From NCBI RefSeq assembly GCF_900129425.1, contig NZ_LT670817.1, positions 1,302,001 through 1,366,000 of the forward strand: a stretch of DNA of 64,000 nt, written 5' to 3'. This DNA is from Bradyrhizobium erythrophlei. GTDB taxonomy: Bacteria; Pseudomonadota; Alphaproteobacteria; Rhizobiales; Xanthobacteraceae. Position numbers and translations under genes: made by a program. The notes beneath the pieces were generated by a model that worked only from the letters and a program-made list of their open reading frames with translations, made no database searches and was not told the origin of the DNA. Shown here piece by piece: positions 1 to 7,906 of this stretch. How positions within the stretch are numbered: the first letter of the stretch is position 1; each line of letters starts with the position of its first letter.

Positions 1-868
1 CCTCGATCGACGACGGCGCGCCGTCGAGCTGGCGGCCGCCATGGTTGGAGGCCACCAGGGCCTGCGCGCCGGTCTTCACCGCTTCCTCGGCATCCTCGAC
101 GTCGAGGATGCCCTTGAGCACCAGCTTGCCCGGCCAGATGCTGCGGATCCAGTCGACATCTTTCCAGTTCAGCGAGGTGTCGAACTGCGAGGAGGTCCAT
201 GTCGACAGCGCGGTGATATCGTCGGTGCCCTTGAGGTGACCGACCAGATTGCCGAAGGTGCGGCGCTTGCCGCGCAATACGCCGGACACCCATGCCGGCT
301 TGCTCGCAAAATCGAGAAATTTCGAGAGCGTCCATTCGGGCGGCACCGTCATGCCGTTCTTGATGTCCTGATGACGTTGCCCGATCACCTGCAGATCGAC
401 CGTGAGCACCAGCGCGCTGCATTTCGCCGCGATGGCGCGCTCGATCAGCGCCTTGATGAAGCCGCGGTCCTTCATGACGTAGAGCTGAAACCAGAACGGC
501 TTGTCGACATTGGCCGCGACGTCCTCGATCGAACAGATCGACATCGTGCTCAGCGTGAACGGAATGCCCGCGGCCTGCGCGGCGCGGCAGGCGTGAATTT
601 CGCCGTCGCCGGATTGCATCCCGAGCAGCCCGATCGGCGCCAGCATCAGCGGCAGCGAAGCAGGCTCGCCGAGAATCGTGGTCGAGAGATCGCGCTTCGA
701 CACATCGACCAGAATGCGCTGGCGAAACTTGATCTGCTGCAGGTCTTCCCGATTGGCGCGCAGCGTTTCCTCGGCGTAGGAGCCGCGATCGGCGTAGTCG
801 AAAAATGCCTTGGGCACCTTGCGCTTATGGACCTGGCGCAGATCTTCGATGCAGGTGATGTGTTTCAT
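1..868 (-). CDS. FMN-dependent alpha-hydroxy-acid oxidase (L-lactate dehydrogenase-like), 3' end cut by window
   Basis: Member of the FMN-dependent alpha-hydroxy-acid dehydrogenase family (lactate, glycolate or mandelate oxidising), which oxidises a 2-hydroxy acid to a 2-oxo acid on an FMN TIM barrel. The reading frame starts at the ATG at 868 with MKHITCIEDLRQVHKRKVP and shows PKAFFDYADRGSYAEET near the N-terminus, the middle-barrel LTVDLQVIGQRHQDIKNGM, and, at the window edge, SNHGGRQLDG, which carries the catalytic histidine and FMN contacts. About 289 residues are visible of a usual 380 or so; the C-terminal FMN-phosphate loop is outside the window. A paralogue lies at 17996-19213. The family is secure; the substrate is not determinable from sequence. 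Confidence 0.93.
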   Translation of the reverse strand, partial: MKHITCIEDLRQVHKRKVPKAFFDYADRGSYAEETLRANREDLQQIKFRQRILVDVSKRDLSTTILGEPASLPLMLAPIGLLGMQSGDGEIHACRAAQAAGIPFTLSTMSICSIEDVAANVDKPFWFQLYVMKDRGFIKALIERAIAAKCSALVLTVDLQVIGQRHQDIKNGMTVPPEWTLSKFLDFASKPAWVSGVLRGKRRTFGNLVGHLKGTDDITALSTWTSSQFDTSLNWKDVDWIRSIWPGKLVLKGILDVEDAEEAVKTGAQALVASNHGGRQLDGAPSSIE

Positions 869-977
869 GGACGTTGCCGGCCCTTCTTGTATTTATGGCT
901 TTGACTGTCATCTAGCATGCTTGGGCCCACCGCAAAATCGCTTCACGGCGGTGGGGCTGCCAGCCAGGAGGGCATCC

Positions 978-1145
978 ATGACCGGCCCACGCTCCGAGCC
1001 CGAAGATGCCAAAAGTGCCGAGAAGCGCCGGCTCGATCAGGCCCTGGACGAGGGGCTGCAGGAGACCTTTCCAGCCTCGGATCCGGTCAATGTCACCCAG
1101 CCGGCGCCCTCGAAACAGGACCGCCACGTCAAGCGCAACGATTGA
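978..1145 (+). CDS. small conserved hypothetical protein (55 aa)
   Basis: Short acidic protein, start MTGPRSEPEDAKSAEKRR, with the segment LDQALDEGLQETFPASDPVN that I recognise from many small Bradyrhizobium-type proteins of unknown function. The ATG at 978 follows a purine-rich CCAGGAGG ribosome binding site at good spacing, which decides this start over longer upstream extensions. No signal peptide or membrane segment. It sits in the gap between the divergent hydroxy-acid oxidase and glmM. Function unknown. Confidence 0.7.
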   Translation: MTGPRSEPEDAKSAEKRRLDQALDEGLQETFPASDPVNVTQPAPSKQDRHVKRND

Positions 1146-1186
1146 CCGCGGCGGGTGACGCCTCAGTATCCAAGATAAATCAAGCG

Positions 1187-1201
1187 TTAACAATGGGTTA
1201 A
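1187..1201. promoter_or_regulatory. CtrA-type box TTAA-N7-TTAA upstream of glmM
   Basis: Exact TTAA, seven bases (CAATGGG), TTAA, 145 bp before the glmM ATG and just after the small gene at 978. This is the established alphaproteobacterial CtrA full-site consensus. The match is seen directly; that CtrA binds here is inference. Confidence 0.45.
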
Positions 1202-1345
1202 TCGCTAATCGGCGGCGCGGCCGCCGGTAATGATTAATCATATTTTTTGAAGCCATATCGGCCCCGAAGGCATTATAATCGCCGCACGCTATGATGGCGG
1301 CCGTTTGAGGCTTCTTGAGAAACCTGGACGGTGCTTGGGGGGTAC

Positions 1346-2698
1346 ATGAGCCGCAGATATTTCGGTACGGATGGGATTCGGGGCCGCGCCAATGGTTTGA
1401 TTACGCCGGAGCTCGCGCTCAAGGTGGGGCAGGCGGCTGGGCTGGTATTTCAGCGCGGAGAACATCGCCATCGCGTCGTCATCGGCAAGGATACCCGGCT
1501 TTCCGGCTACATGATCGAATACGCGATGGTGGCCGGGTTTACCTCGGTCGGCATGGATGTGCTGCTGCTCGGCCCGATGCCGACGCCCGCGGTGGCGATG
1601 CTGACCAAGTCGATGCGCGCCGATCTCGGCGTGATGATTTCCGCTTCGCATAACCTGTTCGAAGACAACGGCATCAAGCTGTTCGGCCCGCAGGGCTTCA
1701 AACTGTCCGACGACGTCGAAAAGCAGATCGAGCAGCTGATGGATGAATCGCTCGACAAGCGGCTGGCGCAGAGCGCCAGTCTCGGGCGCGCCCGCCGCAT
1801 CGACGGCGTCCATGACCGCTACATCGAATTCGCCAAGCGTACGCTGCCGCGCGATCTCAGCCTCGACGGCCTGCGCGTGGTGGTCGATTGCGCCCATGGC
1901 GCGGCCTACAAGGTGGTGCCGGAAGCGCTGTGGGAGCTCGGCGCCGACGTCATTTCGATCGGCGTCGACCCGGATGGATTCAACATCAACAAGGAATGCG
2001 GATCGACTTCGCCGGAGGCACTGAGCCGCAAGGTGCGCGAAATGCGCGCCGACATCGGCATCGCGCTCGATGGCGACGCCGATCGGGTGATCCTGGTCGA
2101 TGAGCGCGGGCATCTGGTCGACGGCGACCAGCTGCTGGCGGTGATCGCGCAGAGCTGGAAGGAAGACGGCCGGCTCGCCAAGCCGGGCATCGTCGCCACC
2201 GTGATGTCGAATCTGGGACTGGAGCGCTTTCTCGAAGGCCAGGGCATCGAAATGGTGCGCACGCCGGTCGGCGATCGCTACGTGCTCGAACAGATGCTGC
2301 GCCAGGGCTACAATCTCGGCGGCGAGCCCTCCGGCCACATCATTCTGTCGGACTACGCCACCACAGGTGACGGCTTCGTCGCGGCGCTGCAGGTGCTCGC
2401 GGTGGTGCAAAAACTTCGCCGCCCGGTATCGGAGGTCTGCCGCCGCTTCGAACCGTTGCCGCAGATCCTGAAGAACGTGCGTTACCGCAGCGGCAGGCCG
2501 CTCGACGACGCCGAGGTCAAATCGGCCATCGACGCCGGCGAAGAGCGGCTCAACGGCCACGGCCGGTTGTTGGTGCGCTCCTCCGGCACCGAGCCGGTGA
2601 TCCGCGTGATGGGCGAGGGCGACGACCGCATCCTGGTCGAGGAAGTGGTCGATCATATCGTCACCGCGCTCGGTAACGCCGCGGCCGCCGCCGCGTAA
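1346..2698 (+). CDS. glmM: phosphoglucosamine mutase
   Basis: Interconverts glucosamine-6-phosphate and glucosamine-1-phosphate, the step before UDP-GlcNAc for peptidoglycan and LPS; cytoplasmic. The 450-residue length is normal for GlmM. It opens with MSRRYFGTDGIRG (N-terminal substrate loop), has the phosphoserine active site in ISASHN (Ser101), the Mg-binding loop DGDADR (242-247), the sugar-selectivity loop GEPSGH around 330, and the phosphate-binding SSGTEPVIRVM near 410. The ATG at 1346 is preferred over a GTG 15 bases upstream because it follows a GGGGGGT ribosome binding site. The common proline after ASHN is leucine here. A CtrA-type box lies 145 bp upstream. Confidence 0.97.
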   Translation: MSRRYFGTDGIRGRANGLITPELALKVGQAAGLVFQRGEHRHRVVIGKDTRLSGYMIEYAMVAGFTSVGMDVLLLGPMPTPAVAMLTKSMRADLGVMISASHNLFEDNGIKLFGPQGFKLSDDVEKQIEQLMDESLDKRLAQSASLGRARRIDGVHDRYIEFAKRTLPRDLSLDGLRVVVDCAHGAAYKVVPEALWELGADVISIGVDPDGFNINKECGSTSPEALSRKVREMRADIGIALDGDADRVILVDERGHLVDGDQLLAVIAQSWKEDGRLAKPGIVATVMSNLGLERFLEGQGIEMVRTPVGDRYVLEQMLRQGYNLGGEPSGHIILSDYATTGDGFVAALQVLAVVQKLRRPVSEVCRRFEPLPQILKNVRYRSGRPLDDAEVKSAIDAGEERLNGHGRLLVRSSGTEPVIRVMGEGDDRILVEEVVDHIVTALGNAAAAAA

Positions 2699-2792
2699 GC
2701 GCATCGCAGCCATCATTTAATGGCGCTGGTCGGGGCCGTGCCGCCATCGTAGGAAGCGCGTGGCTCCGCGCTGACCTTTCGGGAATGATCTC

Positions 2793-4052
2793 TTGAACAA
2801 GCCTGTCATCGTCTCCGAAGAGGCCCTGGCCGCGCCGGTTCTGGTGCCGGACCCGACGTCCGGTTCGATCGCACGATCCGCCGCGGCGGGACCGGCCTAT
2901 ATCGTCCTCGGCGGCATCAGCCTGTCGCACTTCCTCAACGACACCATGCAGTCGCTGATCCCGTCGGTCTATCCGATCCTGAAAGACAGCTACGCGCTCG
3001 ACTTCGCGCAGATCGGGCTGATCACGCTGGCGTTCCAGTTCACCGCCTCGCTGCTGCAGCCGCTGGTGGGGCATTTCACCGACAAAAAGGCGCAGCCGTT
3101 TTCGCTCGCCGTCGGCATGGGGGCCACGTTCTTCGGCCTGCTGTTGCTCAGCGTCGCGCAGCAATACCTCGTCATCCTCGTCGCGGCAGCGCTGGTCGGA
3201 CTCGGCTCGGCGGTGTTCCATCCGGAGTCGGCGCGGATCGCGCGGCTCGCCTCCGGCGGGCGCTACGGCTTCGCGCAATCGGTGTTTCAGGTCGGCGGCA
3301 ACGCCGGAACCGCGATGGGTCCGCTGCTCGCGGCGCTGATCGTGGTGCCGTTCGGTCAGCCGAGCATCGCCTGGTTTTCCTCGGTCGCATTTCTGGCGAT
3401 CGTGATCCTGTGGCGGATCGGGCAATGGTACAAGCCGCAGATCACGACGAAAAAGATGGCGCCGCCTCCCGCCCATCCCGACGCGCCGAGTTCGCGCCGG
3501 GTCGTGATCGCGCTGGTGGTGCTGGTGGCGCTACTGTTCTCGAAGCAGCTCTACGTGTCGAGCCTGTCGAGCTATTACATGTTCTACCTGATCGACAAAT
3601 TCGGCGTCTCGACCCAGGCCGCCCAGCTTTATCTCTTCCTCTTTCTCGTCTCGAACGCGGCCGGGGGGTTCTTCGGCGGACCGCTCGGCGACCGGTTCGG
3701 ACGTAAATACGTGATCTGGTTTTCGATCCTCGGCGCGCTGCCGTTCACGCTGGCGCTGCCCTATGCCGGCCTGTTCGCAAGCGCGGTGTTGACGGTGTTC
3801 ATCGGCTTCATCATTTCCTCGGCGACGTCGGCGATCATCGTGTTCGCGCAGGAGCTGATGCCGCATCGGTTCGGAATGATCTCCGGGGTGTTCTTCGGGT
3901 TTGCGTTCGGCATCGGCGGCCTCGGCGCCGCGGTGCTCGGCAAGGTCGCCGACCATACCGGCATCGCGTTCGTCTATCAGGTCTGCGCCTACCTGCCGGC
4001 GATCGGGCTGCTCGCGGTGTTCCTGCCGAAGATGCCGAGAACCGCGCACTGA
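2793..4052 (+). CDS. MFS transporter, fosmidomycin-resistance type
   Basis: Twelve-helix major facilitator pump of the Fsr family, inner membrane, expected to export drugs such as fosmidomycin or related small anions. A hydrophilic N-terminus of about 40 residues is followed by ISLSHFLNDTMQSLIPSVYPIL, the DxxxK-type loop GHFTDKKAQP between helices 2 and 3, VFHPESARIARLASGGR typical of Fsr, and a second-half loop GPLGDRFGRK. The 419-aa length is normal. The start is a TTG (NKPVIVSEEAL), since no ATG or GTG occurs before the first membrane segment; GGGA precedes it. It lies 94 bp after glmM on the same strand, possibly co-transcribed. Substrate is inferred from family only. Confidence 0.9.
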   Translation: MNKPVIVSEEALAAPVLVPDPTSGSIARSAAAGPAYIVLGGISLSHFLNDTMQSLIPSVYPILKDSYALDFAQIGLITLAFQFTASLLQPLVGHFTDKKAQPFSLAVGMGATFFGLLLLSVAQQYLVILVAAALVGLGSAVFHPESARIARLASGGRYGFAQSVFQVGGNAGTAMGPLLAALIVVPFGQPSIAWFSSVAFLAIVILWRIGQWYKPQITTKKMAPPPAHPDAPSSRRVVIALVVLVALLFSKQLYVSSLSSYYMFYLIDKFGVSTQAAQLYLFLFLVSNAAGGFFGGPLGDRFGRKYVIWFSILGALPFTLALPYAGLFASAVLTVFIGFIISSATSAIIVFAQELMPHRFGMISGVFFGFAFGIGGLGAAVLGKVADHTGIAFVYQVCAYLPAIGLLAVFLPKMPRTAH

Positions 4053-4191
4053 CGCGCCGGTCGGCCGCGCAGCTTCAATGCGCTGTTCATCAATACATTG
4101 TTAGGAATTGTGGCGCTTGCGCCATCTAATTCTCGCGTGCACTCCGGCAACGAAAAAAACACTCAGAGAATATCAACCTTAAAAATTAGGG

Positions 4192-4206
4192 TTAAGTGGC
4201 GCTTAA
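4192..4206. promoter_or_regulatory. CtrA-type box TTAA-N7-TTAA upstream of outer-membrane protein gene
   Basis: Exact TTAA-GTGGCGC-TTAA, 83 bp before the ATG of the outer-membrane protein at 4289, in an A+T-rich stretch that is a plausible promoter region. A further TTAA lies ten or so bases upstream. The motif is seen; CtrA control is inference. Confidence 0.45.
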
Positions 4207-4288
4207 GCATTTGGTGGCATCGTCCTGCCGTGAGTTTTTAGTTGTGAGGCCTCCGTCGTTCGCCTCACCGGACAAAAGGACGAAGCCA

Positions 4289-5167
4289 ATGCGTAGCGTT
4301 AAATTTCTCGTCGCCGCCGGAGCGGCATCACTGCTGTCGTCGGCGGCGTTTGCCGCGGACATGCCCTCGATCATGCCGCCGCCGCAATATTACGCGCCGC
4401 CGGCGCAAGACTTCGGCGGTTGGTATCTGCGCGGCGATATCGGGTTCAGCAATCAGAGGGTGAATAACATCCGCACGTCCGATCCGGTCGCGTACTCCCA
4501 AATCAGTTCTCTGACGGAGACAACCAATTTCGATACCGGCGGAATCTTTGACGTCGGTGTGGGCTATCGGTTCAACAACTGGTTCCGTGCTGATGTCACC
4601 GCGCAATACCGCGGCAACACGAATTTCAAAGGCACGGACGTCTTCAACGCCTCGGCGTTTGGGGTCGCCTACAACGGCCAGGATAATTATAGTGCCACCA
4701 AATCGGAACTGCTGTTCCTGGCGAACGCTTATGCCGATCTCGGCACCTGGTGGTGCATTACGCCGTTCATCGGCGCGGGTGTAGGCACATCCCGAGTCAC
4801 CATTTCAGGCTTCACCGATAACGGCGTGACCAATCTGCAGCTACCACCCCCGCCGGCCGCACCCTTCGCCGGCGGTCCCCCAGTTGCGAGTAACGCGACC
4901 GCCGCGAGCGGCTCGCAGTGGAATTTCGCCTGGGCCCTGCATGCTGGTCTAGCCTACCAGATCAACCCCAATGTCACGCTCGAATTGGCCTATAGCTATG
5001 TCAATCTCGGTAGCGGGACGACCGGCGTCATCTCCGACTTCACCGGGTTCCAGGCAGGCCATGTCATGAAGTTCAACGACATCACCTCCAACGACCTGAA
5101 ACTCGGCGTGCGCTGGAATTTCGACAGCCCGCCGGTCTATGCGCCGCCGCTGGTCACCAAGGGCTGA
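4289..5167 (+). CDS. outer-membrane beta-barrel protein (Omp25/OmpW-like)
   Basis: Predicted 292-residue outer-membrane protein. A cleavable signal peptide, MRSVKFLVAAGAASLLSSAAFAA, is followed by a proline/tyrosine-rich linker (PSIMPPPQYYAPPAQD) and then alternating amphipathic strands starting FGGWYLRGDIGFSNQ, with aromatic girdles such as GYRFNNWFRADVTAQY. The last strand ends LKLGVRWNF, followed by a 14-residue proline-rich tail ending VTKG rather than a terminal aromatic residue, as I have seen in Bradyrhizobium proteins of this group. The ATG at 4289 is chosen over upstream codons because it starts the signal peptide and follows AAAAGGA. A paralogous barrel gene follows at 5389. Exact ligand or pore role unknown. 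Confidence 0.88.
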   Translation: MRSVKFLVAAGAASLLSSAAFAADMPSIMPPPQYYAPPAQDFGGWYLRGDIGFSNQRVNNIRTSDPVAYSQISSLTETTNFDTGGIFDVGVGYRFNNWFRADVTAQYRGNTNFKGTDVFNASAFGVAYNGQDNYSATKSELLFLANAYADLGTWWCITPFIGAGVGTSRVTISGFTDNGVTNLQLPPPPAAPFAGGPPVASNATAASGSQWNFAWALHAGLAYQINPNVTLELAYSYVNLGSGTTGVISDFTGFQAGHVMKFNDITSNDLKLGVRWNFDSPPVYAPPLVTKG

Positions 5168-5197
5168 TCGAGCCTTTCACCTGTCAATGTTTGCTAA

Positions 5198-5229
5198 CGG
5201 CGCGGGATTTTCCCGCGCCGTTTTGTTTT
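5198..5229 (+). terminator. rho-independent terminator after the 4289 outer-membrane gene
   Basis: Ten-base G+C-rich stem CGGCGCGGGA / TCCCGCGCCG with a TTT loop, immediately followed by TTTTGTTTT. It begins 31 bp after the stop codon and separates the two outer-membrane genes. Confidence 0.9.
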
Positions 5230-5388
5230 GCGCGCGTGGCATGATCCCGACTGCGACGGCTGCTTCAGTGCAAAGCGACGAACGGTTTTCGAGCACGATC
5301 AGGTCAATCAACGCGCTGCGACAACGATATGTTAAGGTTAACGAGCGATGATCGGCGCCAAGTTAAGGTGTTCGATGGGAGCGTTGCG

Positions 5389-6285
5389 ATGCGTAGGTTT
5401 CTGCTGGCGGCGGTAATGTTCGGAGCGGCCTCCGGCGCGCGGGCGGCCGATCTTCCCGATTATTTTCCGGCGCTTCGCGGCAGCGAAGGGCTGAGCACGG
5501 CCACCCGAAACTGGGACGGCTGGTATGCCGGCGGTCAGGTCGGGTACGAAACCTCATCGGTCGATTTCAGCCAAAGCGTCGTGGGCCTGACGAATTTTAT
5601 CTTTCGCAACAGCGTGCTTCAGCAACCGACGTCGCAGTGGTCGCTGTTGAACAAGGCCAACATGCAAGGCACCGGCTTCGGAGCGTTCGGAGGCCGCAAC
5701 TGGCAGTGGGACGACCTCGTGTTCGGCTTCGAAGCCAACTACAATTACATGAACAGGCTGGCCAGTTCATCTTCCAGCTCGATCGGTCCGCTTGGCATCG
5801 TCAACCCCGCCGGCTCGATGCCGCCGCCGAACCACACTTACACCTACAACACCACTCTGACCGGCAAGGCCGCGCTGCAGATCAAGGACGTGTTGACCTT
5901 ACGCGGCCGCGCGGGCTGGGCGGCCGGCAACTTCCTGCCCTACGTGTTTGGCGGTCTTGCGGTTGGCCGCATGGACGTTTCCCGTTCGGTGACGAGTAAC
6001 GTCGTCTTGCGGGACGACCAAACCGTGACGACCACTATTAACGGCACCACGACAACCTTCAATCTGAATCCAGTTTTTAGCCCTCAACCGCAGGTTTCGC
6101 TGACGTCGAGCCAGGAGCGAACCAATAATTTCGTCGTTGGATGGACCGGCGGTCTCGGAACCGAATACATGGTTTGGGACGGCCTGTTCCTGCGCGGTGA
6201 ATGGGAATACATCAAGTTCGTGTCGGTCATGAACACGTCGGTTTCGATGAACAGCCTGCACGTCGGGCTAGGCTACAAGTTCTGA
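5389..6285 (+). CDS. outer-membrane beta-barrel protein (Omp25-like porin family)
   Basis: 298-residue outer-membrane protein. It has signal peptide MRRFLLAAVMFGAASGARAA and a mature start DLPDYFPALRG, then WDGWYAGGQVGYETSSVDF, a typical first barrel strand. Later strands include LVFGFEANYNYM and GWAAGNFLPYVFGGLAVG, and it ends with the classic C-terminal strand SLHVGLGYKF, whose final Phe is the Bam recognition signal. Long Thr/Ser-rich loops (TTTINGTTTTFNLN) lie between strands. The ATG at 5389 starts the signal peptide. It is separated from the preceding barrel gene by a terminator, so it has its own promoter; TTAA half-sites lie at 5332-5341 and 5363-5366 but not at the canonical 7-base spacing. 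Confidence 0.88.
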   Translation: MRRFLLAAVMFGAASGARAADLPDYFPALRGSEGLSTATRNWDGWYAGGQVGYETSSVDFSQSVVGLTNFIFRNSVLQQPTSQWSLLNKANMQGTGFGAFGGRNWQWDDLVFGFEANYNYMNRLASSSSSSIGPLGIVNPAGSMPPPNHTYTYNTTLTGKAALQIKDVLTLRGRAGWAAGNFLPYVFGGLAVGRMDVSRSVTSNVVLRDDQTVTTTINGTTTTFNLNPVFSPQPQVSLTSSQERTNNFVVGWTGGLGTEYMVWDGLFLRGEWEYIKFVSVMNTSVSMNSLHVGLGYKF

Positions 6286-6362
6286 TCCTCTGTCCACCTC
6301 CCGCCTTGACAGGAAATGATGCGGCTGGTCCGATGGCACGCCTGTCCGGGAGGACCGCGGTG

Positions 6363-6953
6363 ATGAAAATCCACGGCGATACCAATTCAGGCAATTGCCT
6401 GAAAGTGAAATGGGTCTGCGACCGCTTGGCGCTGCCCTATACGTGGATCGGCGTCGACATGCTCAAGCGCGAGACCCGCACCACGCCATTCCTCAAGCTC
6501 AACAGTGCGGGCCAGGTTCCGGTGGTGGAGTTCGACGACGGCCGGGTGCTGGCGGAATCCAACGCCATCATTCGATACCTTGCCCGCGGCAGCGATCTCA
6601 TTCCAGCCGATGAATTTGCGGCGGCGAAGATGGACGAGTGGTTGTTCTGGGAACAATACAGCCACGAGCCTTATGTCGCGGTGTGCCGCTTCCAGATGAA
6701 ATATCAGGGCAAGCCGGCATCCGATCTGGATCCCGACAAGATCAAGCGCGGCTATGCGGCGCTGGCGCGGATGGAGCACCAGCTTGCCGCGACGCGATAT
6801 TTGGTCGGCGACAACCTCTCGCTCGCCGACGTCGCGCTGCTGGCCTATACCCGCCTGGCGCATGAAGGCGGCTTCCATCTCGACGGCTACGCCGCCGTGC
6901 GGCGCTGGATCGTTGAGGCCGAACGGTCTCTCGGCCTGCCGCCGGCGCGCTAG
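6363..6953 (+). CDS. glutathione S-transferase family protein
   Basis: 196-residue cytosolic GST-fold protein. The N-terminal thioredoxin-like domain has MKIHGDTNSGNCLKVKWVCD (beta1-alpha1, with SGN at the usual catalytic loop), the cis-proline motif AGQVPVVEF, and the glutathione gamma-Glu-binding ESNAIIRYLA. The C-terminal helical domain ends with LSLADVALLAYTRLA, the N-capping box of the GST core. The ATG at 6363 is preferred because GGGAGGA precedes it; an ATG at 6333 in frame lacks a comparable site. It is followed 17 bp later by a GNAT gene on the same strand. Substrate unknown. Confidence 0.93.
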   Translation: MKIHGDTNSGNCLKVKWVCDRLALPYTWIGVDMLKRETRTTPFLKLNSAGQVPVVEFDDGRVLAESNAIIRYLARGSDLIPADEFAAAKMDEWLFWEQYSHEPYVAVCRFQMKYQGKPASDLDPDKIKRGYAALARMEHQLAATRYLVGDNLSLADVALLAYTRLAHEGGFHLDGYAAVRRWIVEAERSLGLPPAR

Positions 6954-6970
6954 GGGTTTCTGGAACCAGC

Positions 6971-7441
6971 ATGAACGCAATATCCTTGATAACCATCCGG
7001 CGCGCCCGCCGTGACGACGTCGGCGCCATCGTGCGCATGCTGGCGGACGATCCGCTTGGCAGCGCGCGCGAACGGATCGAAGAGCCGCTGCCGCCGTCCT
7101 ATTTCCGGGCGTTCGAAGCGCTCGAACACGCTTCCCATATCCAGCTTGTGGTCGCCGAGGACGGTGAGGGTGCCGTGGTCGGCTGCCTGCAGCTCTGCAT
7201 CCTGCCGGGACTGAGCTCGCAGGGCGCCTCGCGCGGCCTGATCGAGGACGTTCGCGTCGCCGCGCAGTGCCGAAGCCGCGGCATCGGCGAGCAACTGGTG
7301 CAGTGGGCCGTCTCGGAGGCGCGCGCCAAAAATTGCAAGCTGGTCGAACTCCTGACGCATCGCACCCGCGTCGATGCACAGCGGTTCTACGTCCGACTCG
7401 GATTTCAGCCGAGCCATGTCGGCATGACCTTGCGATTTTGA
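6971..7441 (+). CDS. GNAT family N-acetyltransferase
   Basis: 156-residue acetyl-CoA-dependent N-acetyltransferase. It begins ISLITIRRARRDDVGAIVRML, the GNAT beta1-alpha1 start, and has the acetyl-CoA loop RSRGIGEQLVQWAVSEA (motif A, with R/Q-x-x-G-x-G/A) at about 99-115, then LVELLTHRTRVDAQRFYVRLGFQPSHVGM, the motif B end with the helix contacting the cofactor. The ATG at 6971 lies 17 bp after the GST gene, so the two are probably one transcript. The accepting amine cannot be told from sequence. Confidence 0.92.
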   Translation: MNAISLITIRRARRDDVGAIVRMLADDPLGSARERIEEPLPPSYFRAFEALEHASHIQLVVAEDGEGAVVGCLQLCILPGLSSQGASRGLIEDVRVAAQCRSRGIGEQLVQWAVSEARAKNCKLVELLTHRTRVDAQRFYVRLGFQPSHVGMTLRF

Positions 7442-7517
7442 TGTTGCCCAATTGTTCGGCGTCGTCACGCCCGGGCCGTTGCGAACGTTGCGAAACGGGT
7501 TTTGCCATTCGTTGCGG

Positions 7518-7532
7518 TTAAGGCGCGGTAAA
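7518..7532. promoter_or_regulatory. near-consensus CtrA-type box TTAA-N7-TAAA
   Basis: TTAA-GGCGCGG-TAAA, one base off the CtrA full site, 89 bp before the small gene at 7621. Weak on its own; listed because exact sites occur elsewhere in the window. Confidence 0.25.
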
Positions 7533-7620
7533 CTAACCGGTGTTCCGTAATTTTTTTCGCGGAACGATTCATGACATCATGGCGTATCCCGGCGGGCTTC
7601 GGGCGGCTTGGGAATTGCGC

Positions 7621-7827
7621 ATGAAAAATTATTCGATCGTCAGGATCGGCAACGAATATGTCGTGCAGGCCGACCACAAGAGCATTCTGAAAATCGCGAG
7701 CCGGCGCAAAGCCGCCAGGCTCGTCACCGATGCGGCGGAGCTGCTGCAGTCGCAGCCGGCTGCGAAATTGCCGCCGGACGCGCACGCTGAGTCATCAATC
7801 GCCTGTGATCTTCCTGAAGTTCCTTGA
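7621..7827 (+). CDS. small hypothetical protein (68 aa)
   Basis: Small basic-to-neutral protein, start MKNYSIVRIGNEYVVQADHK, with a short beta-rich N-terminus, then KIASRRKAARLVTDAAELL, a likely helix, and a proline-rich acidic tail. I recognise it only as a small protein common in Bradyrhizobium-like genomes, without a known role. A longer in-frame start at 7540 is possible; the ATG at 7621 is chosen because the sequence before it looks non-conserved. It lies 79 bp upstream of serC on the same strand. Confidence 0.6.
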   Translation: MKNYSIVRIGNEYVVQADHKSILKIASRRKAARLVTDAAELLQSQPAAKLPPDAHAESSIACDLPEVP

Positions 7828-7863
7828 CGATTCACGGCGATTCCCCTATGCACCGCGGCGGGA

Positions 7864-7906
7864 CACCTCCCCCCAACGGGAGGCTTGCTATCTGGAAGGA
7901 TAGATC
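7864..7906 (+). ncRNA. candidate serC leader RNA (two hairpins over the serC ribosome binding site)
   Basis: Immediately before the serC ATG there are two compact hairpins. The first pairs CCTCCC (7866-7871) with GGGAGG (7878-7883). The second pairs CTATC (7888-7892) with GATAG (7899-7903), and its loop TGGAAG holds most of the ribosome binding site. This position and shape fit the serC RNA motif described by comparative genomics upstream of serC in Alphaproteobacteria, a cis-regulatory element whose ligand, as far as I know, is not established. Pairing is read directly; family membership is from memory and needs a covariance-model search. Confidence 0.6.

Noticed and set aside
1289..2716. 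Long open frame on the - strand opposite glmM
   Set aside because: It mirrors the codon bias of glmM; its translation is rich in His, Arg and Ala with no family features, as are similar antisense frames opposite fliG, fliF, serC and msrA.
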